NCBI GenBank assembly: GCA_034436375.1
Contig: DAOTVS010000108.1
Location: 1-17,335 of the forward strand
Length of the DNA: 17,335 bases
Origin: DAOTVS01 sp034436375
GTDB taxonomy: Bacteria > Chloroflexota > Anaerolineae > SpSt-313
Direction of reading: 5' to 3'
Positions 1 to 7,148 of the stretch are shown one piece after another; the first letter of the stretch is position 1, and the number at the start of each line of letters is the position of its first letter. The translations under genes were made by a program, and so were the position numbers. The notes below the pieces were generated by a model. The model worked only from the letters and a program-made list of their open reading frames with translations, did not search any database and was not told the origin of the DNA.

Positions 1-996
1 ATGGTCCTGCGTTATGTGGATGGCCTGGACCCCCAGACGGTAGCAGACCGGCTCTCTATCAGCCGGCGCCAGTATTATCGTGAGCATGACGCCGCCCTCG
101 AAGCCATCGCCGATGTCCTTTGGGAGCACCGGCAAGAGCGTTCGGAGCTGGCGGCGCCCGGCGGTCAGGCGGCGCCGGATCGGTCTGCCCCCGACCATCT
201 GGGGCTGCTGCGCCTGGAGGCGGCACGCATGGCGCAGACCCACCGCCAGGCCCAGGTGCCCGCTGTGCTGCAGGGCGTGATCTCACTCCTGGCGGACCAT
301 CTGCAGCAGCGCCGGGTGCAGCTCGAGATCGCCCTGCCCGCCACCCTGCCGGACACGGCCATTGACCAGGGCCTGCTGCGCCAGATACTCCTCAGCATGC
401 TCGGCTACCTGGCGGAGCGTACTGAACGGGCCACCATCCGACTGGAGGCGCAGGTACAGCCCACCACGGTGAGTTTGTCGCTGCGTATCCAGCCGCCGGG
501 AGCCGCCGGTCCCACCGACCCCGAGGCAACGCAACAGCGCGTGGCTACCCTCAATGACTTGGCCGTCCTGAGCGGCGCCCGCATCCGGCCGGCATATCTG
601 CAAGGGGCGATCACCGGCTTTGACATCGTGCTGCCGAGCGGGCAGCAGCCCATCGTGTTGGTGGTCGACGACAATGAGGACGTCCTGGTCCTCTTCCAGC
701 GCTACCTGGGTCTACACCACTACCAGGTCGTCACGGCCCAGACCTGCCCGCAGGCGCTGGCCCTGGCCCGCCAGCTGCGCCCTCAGGCTATCACTCTCGA
801 TCTGATGATGCCCGGGCAGGATGGATGGGAAACCCTGCAGACCCTGTTGAACCAGCCCGAGACGCGCAATATCCCGGTTATCGTCTGCAGTGTGCTCCGC
901 GAGCGCGAGCTGGCCCTCTCTTTGGGGGCCACCGCCTTTTTGGAAAAGCCGGTCAGTGAGCAGGATCTGCTGGCGGTGCTGCAAGCGCTTTCCTAG
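1..996 (+). CDS. Regulator: HTH + degenerate kinase-ATPase-like region + receiver domain (5' partial)
   Basis: The frame is open from the first base to TAG at 994-996. The true start is probably upstream, because the visible protein begins inside a helix-turn-helix-like segment resembling sigma region 4 (residues 1-45, LSISRRQYYREH), and no ribosome site can be seen. Residues about 65-215 have the size and order of a histidine-kinase ATPase domain, but they lack the N box and the DxGxG motif, so ATP binding is doubtful. Residues 217-331 are a good receiver domain: acidic pair D223/D224, phospho-acceptor D267 in ITLDLMMPGQDG, S297 and K316. It is therefore likely a DNA-binding or signalling protein controlled by phosphorylation of its C-terminal receiver. 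It converges on the hybrid kinase at 1142-3349, a possible but unproven partner. Domain calls are from motif recognition. The receiver is secure; the middle region is inferred. Confidence 0.8.
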   Translation: MVLRYVDGLDPQTVADRLSISRRQYYREHDAALEAIADVLWEHRQERSELAAPGGQAAPDRSAPDHLGLLRLEAARMAQTHRQAQVPAVLQGVISLLADHLQQRRVQLEIALPATLPDTAIDQGLLRQILLSMLGYLAERTERATIRLEAQVQPTTVSLSLRIQPPGAAGPTDPEATQQRVATLNDLAVLSGARIRPAYLQGAITGFDIVLPSGQQPIVLVVDDNEDVLVLFQRYLGLHHYQVVTAQTCPQALALARQLRPQAITLDLMMPGQDGWETLQTLLNQPETRNIPVIVCSVLRERELALSLGATAFLEKPVSEQDLLAVLQALS

Positions 997-1141
997 TCTG
1001 AAAGTAGCGCCAGGGCCCTTCTGGGCAATTGTCGGCTGGCCCGCTTCGCCCAAGCCCGCCCTTATCCCACAGACCCACACCGTATAGAAGGCCTGTTCCG
1101 GCCGCGCGCAGAGCATGGTACCCGGAAGCCGAAGGGCGTTT

Positions 1142-3349
1142 TCATCGTGCGTTGTGCTCAGTTGAGTATGGGCGACTGATCTGCGTGGCCGTATTGACCA
1201 CCTGCTGGATCCACTGGACCGCTTCCCCTACATTCAGCCCGCTGCTCTTGGCGATCACCATACCCCCGTTCAGCGCTTCCAAGGTGTCGATCTCCTCCTG
1301 CGCCGACACGACAACGATCGGCAATCCTGCCCAGGCCGGGTCGCCGCGCAGACGCTCGATCACCTGCACCCCATCCATATCAGGCAGCTTCAGGTCCAGG
1401 AGCAGCAGGTCTGGCCGCTGGCGCTGCATGAGCTCGATCCCCTCCCGGGCGCTATGAGCGCTGAGCACCTGATAGCGCCGCAGGGGGCTATCGAGCAGGC
1501 GCGTCACCAGTCGGGCAAAATCCACGTCGTCATCGATGATGAGCACGCGGTCAATGCCCTCGCCGAAACGGCGCAGCGCATCCCAGAGGTCCTGGCGCGT
1601 AATGGGCTTGACCAGGTAGCCGTCAACCTGCAGCCGCTGGCGGATGGGCTCCTCACCGGGTAAGGGGCAGGCGATAAAGGAGCAGTGCGGCAGTGCCCAG
1701 GCCTGGCCCAGGGCGCGCAATGCTGCCGCATCGAGGCCTTGGTGGGTCGTATCGATAATCACGACCTGGGGCAGCACTTGCGCGGCGGCATTGCGGGCCT
1801 GCTCCAGGTCCTGCACCACGACGGTGCGGCAGTTCCGCACATAGCGCCGGAGCAGCATCGCCGCCGAGGGGCTGCGCGTGACGGCCAGCAGGATGTGTCC
1901 ATCTTGAGAGCCGGCGGGGGCTGGAGTCAGGGGCTCCGCCGGGCGCTCATTATGGCCCTCAATGGCATCTTGACGGGCGATGGGCAGGCTGAAGGAGAAA
2001 GTGCTGCCCTGGCCGGGCCGGCTCTCCACCCAAATGCGCCCCCCGTGCAGCTCCACGAACTGTCGGCTGATGACGAGGCCCAGCCCTGCCCCACCATAGC
2101 GCCGGTGTGTGGTGCCATCGAGCTGCTGGAACTCCTCAAAAAGGCGCGGCACATCTGCGGGGGCGATGCCCACGCCCGTATCGGCGACGGAGAAGATGAT
2201 CTCTTCACCCGCCCGGCAGACACTGACTGTGATGGAGCCCCGCTCCGTGAAGCGTTCGGCGTTGTTGAGCAGGTTGAAGAGCACCTGGCGGATGCGCGTG
2301 GGGTCTACCCACAGTTGGGGCAGGCCGGGCTCGATTTCGACCCGCAATTTCAGGCCGTGTGATTCGACCAGGCTGCGCGCCGTGTTCACGGCCTCCTGCA
2401 CCAGAGCATCCGGGCCTATTTCCTCGGGCACAAAGGTCATGCGCGCCGCCTCGATGCGTGCCAGGTCGAGCACGTCGTTGACCAGCTTCTGCAGGTGGCA
2501 GGCATTGCGGTATACGATGCTCAGATCGCGCACGAAAGCCGGCGAGAGCTGCGACTCGTAATAATCGGGGGATTGGGCCATCAGCTCGGTAAAGCCGACG
2601 ATCAGGTTGAGCGGCGTGCGCAGCTCGTGGCTGATCGTCTGGGCAAACTGCTGCTTGAGGCGACGCGCCTCTTCCGCCTGATCGCGCGCCAGAGCCAGCA
2701 TATAGTTCGTCCGCTCCAGGCGATAGGTCGCCTCATCCAGCGCCTTGAGCGCCCGCCGCAGATCGCCCTCCTGCCGGCGGGCCAGCAGCTCATTGTGGTG
2801 TGCGCGCTCATAGCCGCTCCACACCCAGGCCAGGGCCGTGTAGAGATTGCGGGCCGATAGCCAGGAGGAGACGCTCACCAGAATCATGATGACCACAGGC
2901 AGCCAGAGGTCAGCGGAAAGGATGTCCAGATGCAGGCCCAGCGCACCGAGCAGGGCGCTGAGCATGCATGCCGCGCCCCCGAGGGGGAGGACGGCGCTTA
3001 TGCCCAGCAGCACGCCGGCAAAAGTGATCGGCAGGATCAGGAGGTAGATCAGGTGAGGCGAGTGGGAGGCGAGCACTGCAAAGGCAGCGGCCCCCAACAG
3101 GGTCAGGCAGAGAAAGTACGAGCCCAGGCGCAGATGATGCCGGGAGAGAAGATAGCCGGCGATCGGGCCAAAGAAGAGCAGTAGACTGCTGAGCCACCCC
3201 GCGGGCGGAATGTGCTTGCCGGTGATGGGCCAGAGGCTGCCCATCAGCCAGGCAAAGCCGATCGGCCCCACAAAGGCTGCAATCACGTGCAGCGATTGGG
3301 CCTGCAACTCCTCCTGGTTCATCCTCTGCGCCGCCGCATCGATCGTCAT
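1142..3349 (-). CDS. Membrane hybrid sensor histidine kinase with two receiver-like domains
   Basis: This 735-residue protein has about six hydrophobic helices between residues 20 and 165 with almost no extracytoplasmic loop, then a coiled region (185-230). The HisKA motif is ISHELRTPLN with phospho-acceptor H241. The HATPase domain shows an N box at 359-367 (NLLNNAERF), G1 at 389-395 (ADTGVGI) and G2 at 419-425 (GGAGLGL). Two receiver-like modules follow. The first (about 484-595) has lost the acidic pocket (LLAVTRS) but keeps VVIID and a KP pair. The second (601-720) is intact: D606-D608, D652, S682, K701. The ATG at 3347-3349 has GGGAGG 8 bases upstream. The gene starts 30 bp after the apiosidase-like gene and is probably co-transcribed with it. 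With no periplasmic sensor domain, the signal is likely sensed in the membrane or cytoplasm (inference). Confidence 0.93.
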   Translation of the reverse strand: MTIDAAAQRMNQEELQAQSLHVIAAFVGPIGFAWLMGSLWPITGKHIPPAGWLSSLLLFFGPIAGYLLSRHHLRLGSYFLCLTLLGAAAFAVLASHSPHLIYLLILPITFAGVLLGISAVLPLGGAACMLSALLGALGLHLDILSADLWLPVVIMILVSVSSWLSARNLYTALAWVWSGYERAHHNELLARRQEGDLRRALKALDEATYRLERTNYMLALARDQAEEARRLKQQFAQTISHELRTPLNLIVGFTELMAQSPDYYESQLSPAFVRDLSIVYRNACHLQKLVNDVLDLARIEAARMTFVPEEIGPDALVQEAVNTARSLVESHGLKLRVEIEPGLPQLWVDPTRIRQVLFNLLNNAERFTERGSITVSVCRAGEEIIFSVADTGVGIAPADVPRLFEEFQQLDGTTHRRYGGAGLGLVISRQFVELHGGRIWVESRPGQGSTFSFSLPIARQDAIEGHNERPAEPLTPAPAGSQDGHILLAVTRSPSAAMLLRRYVRNCRTVVVQDLEQARNAAAQVLPQVVIIDTTHQGLDAAALRALGQAWALPHCSFIACPLPGEEPIRQRLQVDGYLVKPITRQDLWDALRRFGEGIDRVLIIDDDVDFARLVTRLLDSPLRRYQVLSAHSAREGIELMQRQRPDLLLLDLKLPDMDGVQVIERLRGDPAWAGLPIVVVSAQEEIDTLEALNGGMVIAKSSGLNVGEAVQWIQQVVNTATQISRPYSTEHNAR

Positions 3350-3379
3350 CTCTGTGCCTCCCGGTTGGAAAACGAAGCG

Positions 3380-4663
3380 TCACTCCACCCCATCCAGGAT
3401 CAGCACGGCGTCCTCCCAGTGCCCTGGCACGCTGAACCACTGTGACTGGGCATCGGGGAAGACCTTGCCGTTCTGGTTGCCGGTGCGGTAGGCGCCGGCG
3501 TCGCGCTCCTCGCCGGTGCGCGGGTCCACCCAGGTGGCGCGGACGCGAGGGGTGAGGATCTTGTCCAGGTGGAGGCGCACGTGGCACTGGCTGCTGAGGT
3601 AGATCAGGGCGCCACTGCCGTCAACCGCGCGGCGGGCGGCGTTGAGGGTGCGCTCGCAGCTCACGCCGGCATCAAAGAGCCCCTGGTCGGGAACCATAGT
3701 CCACCAGGGGCGGGAGGTGGCGATCTGCCTGAAGATGCTCATGTGGCCCGCGGCGGGGGTGTCGAAGATGGAGGTCCAGCCCTCGCCCATGCGCCACATG
3801 CGGTCCTGACCATAGGTGAAATAGCCGCCGGCCATAAAGGCCCACCAGGCCTCGCGGCGCACAATGAGCGGGGTGATCGGCCCCAGGGGATACTCGGGGC
3901 CGTTCTCATAGGCGGGCTCGCCCAGCACGACAGGCTTAGCCGGCGTCAGCCCGTAATCGGCGGCCACGGCGGGGTAGATCTTGGCCCACTCCGTCCAGGT
4001 CTGGATCATGTTGAAATCGAGCCAGTCCTCCGTGTGGAAGAACTGAGAGGAGGAATGCCACCCGCAGGGGTGGAAGGTGATCAGGTGAGCGCCGGCGTCA
4101 CCCTCACGCAGACCGCGGGCCATGGCGCGGTAGACATCCTCATAGCCAGTGGGGATGCGGTCGCCGCCGCAGACCCAGATCACGTTGGGCGCCTCGCGAT
4201 AGCGGGCGCCCAGCCAGCGGCCATAGGCGCGGGCGTTCTCCACATTAAAGACCTGAACGTCATTTACATAATAGCCCCAGGTGGGCAACATCGCCAGCGC
4301 CAGCCCGCGCTCGTCGGCAAAACGCACCAGATAATCCACATGGCGGAAATAGGCCTCGTTGGGCGCGGCGGGCGTCTCCAGCCAGGGCGGGTCGCCGGCA
4401 TAGTTGGCGCCGGGGTTCCTGGCCTCGAAGCCCGTGCCGCCGCCCCAGGCGAGCACCCCCTGGATCACCGTGAACCCTTTGCGAGCGCGGTTCTCCAGGT
4501 AGGCTTCAGCATCCTCGCGAGTGTACTGAGCAAAGAGCGGCCAGGCTGTATCGCCCAGCCAGAAGAAGGGTCGGCCCTGGGCGTCCACGAAATCGCGACC
4601 GTTGGCGCTCACGCGGATGGGGCCGCTGAACAAAGAGTATGCACTATCTGTTTTTGCTGTCAT
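3380..4663 (-). CDS. Apiosidase-like glycoside hydrolase (DUF4038, GH140-like)
   Basis: This 427-residue protein has the layout of the DUF4038 / apiosidase-like family (GH140 type). It begins with an N-terminal strand region (IRVSANGRDFVDAQGRPFFW), followed by a TIM-barrel core (about 33-330). The core carries GDTAWPLF, PTWGYYVND and NVIWVCGGD (D168), then PVVLGEPAYE (E249) and FMAGGYFTYG. A C-terminal beta domain (about 345-427) resembles the putative collagen-binding domain usually attached to this family. D168 and E249 are the likely acid/base and nucleophile, by analogy with GH140. Known members remove apiose from rhamnogalacturonan II, but the substrate here is unknown. No signal peptide is visible (MTAKTDSAYSLF), so the enzyme seems cytoplasmic and would act on imported oligosaccharides. 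The ATG at 4661-4663 has GGGAGG 4-9 bases upstream. It is first in a probable unit with the downstream histidine kinase. Confidence 0.88.
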   Translation of the reverse strand: MTAKTDSAYSLFSGPIRVSANGRDFVDAQGRPFFWLGDTAWPLFAQYTREDAEAYLENRARKGFTVIQGVLAWGGGTGFEARNPGANYAGDPPWLETPAAPNEAYFRHVDYLVRFADERGLALAMLPTWGYYVNDVQVFNVENARAYGRWLGARYREAPNVIWVCGGDRIPTGYEDVYRAMARGLREGDAGAHLITFHPCGWHSSSQFFHTEDWLDFNMIQTWTEWAKIYPAVAADYGLTPAKPVVLGEPAYENGPEYPLGPITPLIVRREAWWAFMAGGYFTYGQDRMWRMGEGWTSIFDTPAAGHMSIFRQIATSRPWWTMVPDQGLFDAGVSCERTLNAARRAVDGSGALIYLSSQCHVRLHLDKILTPRVRATWVDPRTGEERDAGAYRTGNQNGKVFPDAQSQWFSVPGHWEDAVLILDGVE

Positions 4664-4676
4664 GCTTTCCTCCCTG

Positions 4677-4698
4677 AGAACGGTTCTTTTGCCAGAAC
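4677..4698. promoter_or_regulatory. AGAAC dyad, possible operator
   Basis: AGAAC-G-GTTCT (4677-4687) is a perfect 5-1-5 dyad, followed after six bases by a third AGAAC (4694-4698). The cluster overlaps the plus-strand -35 box and sits in the leader of the minus-strand unit. A regulator bound here could affect both directions. That role is inference from position and symmetry. Confidence 0.3.
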
Positions 4699-4717
4699 AG
4701 GCTACAAGATATATGAT
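4689..4717 (+). promoter_or_regulatory. Candidate sigma-70 promoter for the CAP-domain gene
   Basis: TTGCCA (4689-4694), a 17-base spacer and TATGAT (4712-4717) form a near-consensus promoter 52 bp before the start codon. The surrounding 50 bases are clearly AT-richer than the window. This is based on consensus match only. Confidence 0.5.
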
Positions 4718-4736
4718 GATTGTGTTATATCTGCAA
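4708..4736 (-). promoter_or_regulatory. Candidate sigma-70 promoter for the apiosidase-like/kinase unit
   Basis: On the minus strand TTGCAG (4731-4736) and TATATC (4708-4713) are separated by 17 bases and lie 45 bp upstream of the ATG. The element overlaps the plus-strand promoter at 4689-4717, so the two divergent units may interfere with each other. This is based on consensus match only. Confidence 0.45.
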
Positions 4737-4768
4737 CGAAGGCCAGCGCTAGAGTGTGGGAGATCAGT

Positions 4769-5854
4769 ATGGGCAAATTCCTCCGCGTACTGTTCCTTGC
4801 CGCCGGATTGCTTGGGCTGGCTCTCTTACCGGCCTTTGCCGGGGGGCCTATCTTGGGCACGGCGCCCCGCCCCCAGAGCTCACCGCAGGGCGCTGTTGCC
4901 CACGCCGACTCTGAGGTCGCTGCTGCCGAGTACTATCTCTACATCCCGCTGGCTCAGGCCCGGCCGAACGTCTGGCTGAACATCCAGAGCCGCCAGGCCG
5001 TGCTGGATTTTTACAATGCGGAATATCTCTCCTATGAGGGCACTGCCATGGGCTGGACGGGCAACCGCGCCACCTGCAACGCGGGCACGACGGCCCAGGC
5101 CTTCCGCGACGCCATCCTGCGCCGGATCAACTATTTCCGGGCCATGGCGGGGGTTCCCCCGGTAACGCGCCTGCTCGACGATTATAACCGCGAGGCCCAG
5201 GAGGCCGCCCTGATGATGAGCGCCAACCAGAGCCTCAGCCACTCGCCACCGGCAAATTGGCTCTGCTATACCGCCGAGGGCGCCGAGGCTGCGGGCCGCT
5301 CGAACCTCTGCCTGGGCTGCTACGCTTGGGGAGCGATCACCGCATACATGGGCGATGCGGGCTCTGGCAACTACGCTGTAGGCCACCGGCGCTGGGTGCT
5401 GTACCCGCAGACGCAGGAGATGGGCACGGGTGATGTTCCCTTCGCCGACGGCTACACGGCCCCGGCCGCCAACGCCCTCTGGGTGTTTGACTCTCACATG
5501 GGGGAGCCGCGCCCAGCCACGCGCGAGGCATTCGTCGCCTGGCCGCCGCCCGGCTATGTCCCCTATACCGTGGTCTTTCCGCGCTGGTCGTTCTCCTATG
5601 CCGGCGCCGACTTTACGACTGCGTCGGTCTCCATGGTATCTGGCGGCAACAACCTGGCGGTCTCACTGGCGCCCGTGGCCAACGGTTACGGTGAGAACAC
5701 CCTGGTATGGGTCCCTGCGGGGCTCAGCGATGGCGCGCCCTGGCCCAAGCCCCAGGCCGATACGGCCTATACCGTTACCATTCACCATGTCATCATCGCC
5801 GGCCAGAGCCGCGATTTCAGCTACACTGTGACCGTGTTCGCCCCTGGCTCGTAG
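4769..5854 (+). CDS. Secreted CAP-domain (SCP/PR1-like) protein
   Basis: This 361-residue protein has a clear export signal: a basic start (MGKFLR), a hydrophobic core (residues 7-20) and a likely cleavage after PAFA-G (about 24). A linker leads to a CAP/SCP domain (about 110-220). Its signs are the helix INYFRAMAGVPPV, alternating hydrophobic RLLDDYNREAQEAALMM, LSHSPP with H158, and GHRRWVLYP with H206, the usual His pair of the fold. Several Cys (103, 166, 181, 184) could form disulfides outside the cell. The last 90 residues look like a beta-rich module (TYTVTIHH-type strands). The ATG at 4769 has GGGAG upstream and a good promoter. The same frame is open far upstream, but that part lies antisense to the hydrolase gene and is not coding. 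The molecular function of bacterial CAP proteins is mostly unknown. Confidence 0.87.
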   Translation: MGKFLRVLFLAAGLLGLALLPAFAGGPILGTAPRPQSSPQGAVAHADSEVAAAEYYLYIPLAQARPNVWLNIQSRQAVLDFYNAEYLSYEGTAMGWTGNRATCNAGTTAQAFRDAILRRINYFRAMAGVPPVTRLLDDYNREAQEAALMMSANQSLSHSPPANWLCYTAEGAEAAGRSNLCLGCYAWGAITAYMGDAGSGNYAVGHRRWVLYPQTQEMGTGDVPFADGYTAPAANALWVFDSHMGEPRPATREAFVAWPPPGYVPYTVVFPRWSFSYAGADFTTASVSMVSGGNNLAVSLAPVANGYGENTLVWVPAGLSDGAPWPKPQADTAYTVTIHHVIIAGQSRDFSYTVTVFAPGS

Positions 5855-5872
5855 GGGCGGCGTCAGCCGCCC
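5855..5872 (+). terminator. GC stem-loop directly after the CAP gene
   Basis: GGGCGGC (5855-5861), loop GTCA and GCCGCCC (5866-5872) make a 7-bp perfect GC stem starting one base after the TAG stop. No T-run follows, so it is a terminator-like or transcript-protecting hairpin rather than a classical intrinsic terminator. It could also be a copy of a dispersed GC palindrome. Confidence 0.45.
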
Positions 5873-5927
5873 GGCCCCTGGGCTCGCCATGGCGTGCTTG
5901 CGGTTGCTCAGTGAGTTGGCCATGGAG

Positions 5928-5946
5928 GTGAGGAAGGATTCCTCAC
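5928..5946. repeat. 8-bp perfect stem-loop
   Basis: GTGAGGAA (5928-5935) and TTCCTCAC (5939-5946) are perfectly complementary around the loop GGA. It lies between convergent genes and its role is unknown. Confidence 0.45.
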
Positions 5947-6017
5947 TGTGATGCTTGCCACGGCTGGCACGAGAAGCTCTGCGCGCGGCGCCGCCTTGCG
6001 AAGGCCCTGTAGCAACG

Positions 6018-6111
6018 GGCTTCAGCCGCTCAAGCCGGCTGATCGGGCCCGTCGCTTGGGGCCGTGTCGCTCAACTCTCTGCCTACTCGAGCAGGTTGAG
6101 CGGCTGAAGCC
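6018..6111. repeat. 16-bp perfect inverted repeat with 62-bp spacer
   Basis: GGCTTCAGCCGCTCAA (6018-6033) is exactly complementary to TTGAGCGGCTGAAGCC (6096-6111). Each arm also contains its own small dyad (GGC-TTCA-GCC). The outer flanks (tgtagcaacg and ctactacaacg) are similar as inverted copies. The pattern looks like a pair of dispersed short palindromic repeat units (REP-like) rather than a terminator. No transposase is present. Confidence 0.6.
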
Positions 6112-6226
6112 ACTACTACAACGGGGCGTCAGGCGGCATCCACATGACGTTGGGCGCCACGGGATACTCGGAATGACAGAGATGAGGCTTCCCTCTTGTG
6201 CTTTTGTGGTGGATATCGTTGAGGGG

Positions 6227-6997
6227 CTAAGCCTCATTCGTCTGCGGCGTCACGGTGCGCGCGGCGAGCAGCGCCCGGCTCTCGCGGTAGGTCCGGCCGA
6301 AGAGAGCCGCGCCGACGAGCCCCAGGTAAAAGGCCACGGGCGCCGCCAGGAGCGGCAACAGGCCGCACAGGCACATCGTATAGTAGATGAGCGTGGCCCC
6401 CAGCGACCAAAGGGCATAGAGCCCCAGGGTCACCACCCAGGCCACCAGATAGCCGAGCTTGTTGGCGCCGATCAGCCGGTTCAACTCGCCGACCTGAAAG
6501 CCCGCCCCCACCCGGCCCTGGGCGGCCAGGTTGGCGGCGGCCATGGGCAGGGGGATGAGGCCCAGGATGAGGAGCGCCATGCCCACGAACAGCGCCAGAA
6601 GAAAGAATCCCAGGACGAACAGGAACAGGAGCCCGGCGGCATCGCTGTTCCCCGAAGCCGACAGACCAAAGATGCCCAGAAAGTAGATGAGAAACCCCCC
6701 TATGAAAACGATGGCCCCCGGCAGGGTGTAGATCAGGGTGACGGCGAAGAGGCGCAGCCCGTCGCCCCCGAGCTTGCCCCAATTGTCCCAGGCTGGCAGC
6801 GCAGGCTCCTGCCCCTCTACCGCCTGGCGCAGCACCTGCAGCACATAACCCAGGACGAAGATCAGCGGGATGATGGGGATGATGTAGCCGGCCGCGATGA
6901 GGAGGCTCCCGACGAGAAAGCGGCCGGGCCAATCGCGGCCCTGGAAGGGGAAGCTGAACAGAGCCTTGAGCGAACGGGTGTCGGTCGACTCGATCAT
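6227..6997 (-). CDS. DUF4013 family integral membrane protein
   Basis: This 256-residue, very hydrophobic protein has about six transmembrane segments, near residues 26-58, 80-108, 120-150, 180-205 and 208-235. The N-terminal pattern is typical of DUF4013: FSFPFQGRDWPGRFLVGSLL, then a proline-rich PIIPLIFVLGYVLQVLRQAV segment, then GQEPALPAWDNWGKLGGDGL. Its function is unknown; the family is found in archaea and many bacteria as inner membrane proteins. The ATG at 6995-6997 has AAGGAGA about 7 bases upstream, and a good promoter lies at 7051-7079, so it appears to be a single-gene unit. The TAG stop lies inside a short TGAGG/CCTCA dyad. No partner gene suggests a role. Confidence 0.85.
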   Translation of the reverse strand: MIESTDTRSLKALFSFPFQGRDWPGRFLVGSLLIAAGYIIPIIPLIFVLGYVLQVLRQAVEGQEPALPAWDNWGKLGGDGLRLFAVTLIYTLPGAIVFIGGFLIYFLGIFGLSASGNSDAAGLLFLFVLGFFLLALFVGMALLILGLIPLPMAAANLAAQGRVGAGFQVGELNRLIGANKLGYLVAWVVTLGLYALWSLGATLIYYTMCLCGLLPLLAAPVAFYLGLVGAALFGRTYRESRALLAARTVTPQTNEA

Positions 6998-7050
6998 GGC
7001 AGGTCTCCTTTGCTTCCGGGTGGCGCAGCGGACTTTATTTACATATATTG

Positions 7051-7079
7051 CTAATACTATGGATTATTCATCCTCACAA
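7051..7079 (-). promoter_or_regulatory. Candidate sigma-70 promoter of the DUF4013 gene
   Basis: On the minus strand TTGTGA (7074-7079), a 17-base spacer and TATTAG (7051-7056) lie in a markedly AT-rich block about 55 bp upstream of the start codon. This is based on consensus match only. Confidence 0.45.
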
Positions 7080-7081
7080 TG

Positions 7082-7113
7082 TACCGGCGGCCGCGGGATA
7101 TGGCCGGTATCCC
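7082..7113. repeat. Overlapping alternative GC stem-loops
   Basis: TACCGGC (7082-7088) pairs with GCCGGTA (7103-7109). GGGATA (7095-7100) can instead pair with TATCCC (7108-7113). The two are mutually exclusive. They lie between the methyltransferase stop hairpin and the DUF4013 promoter and may help separate the two units. Confidence 0.35.
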
Positions 7114-7148
7114 AACCTTAATCTACGCATAAAACATAGATTAAGGTT
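7114..7148 (-). terminator. 12-bp stem-loop containing the methyltransferase stop codon
   Basis: AACCTTAATCTA (7114-7125) and TAGATTAAGGTT (7137-7148) are perfectly complementary around an 11-base loop. The TAA stop of the methyltransferase (7141-7143) is inside the stem. No T-run follows, so efficient rho-independent termination is uncertain. A role in transcript 3'-end protection is equally possible. Confidence 0.5.

Larger units (their letters stand above)
5855..6226. other. Gene-free, repeat-rich intergenic region (372 bp)
   Basis: I see no convincing gene here. The stretch lies between the convergent CAP and DUF4013 genes and holds several stem-loops: 5855-5872, 5928-5946 and the large inverted repeat at 6018-6111. 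It probably serves as the shared termination region, with accumulated repeat sequence. Confidence 0.6.

Noticed and set aside
997..1141. Intrinsic terminator between the two convergent regulators
   Set aside because: The 145-bp gap is GC-rich, with only weak partial stems and no T-run next to a strong hairpin.
3569..4768. Upstream extension of the CAP gene frame on the plus strand
   Set aside because: It lies antisense to the apiosidase-like gene. The signal peptide, ribosome site and promoter all place the true start at 4769.
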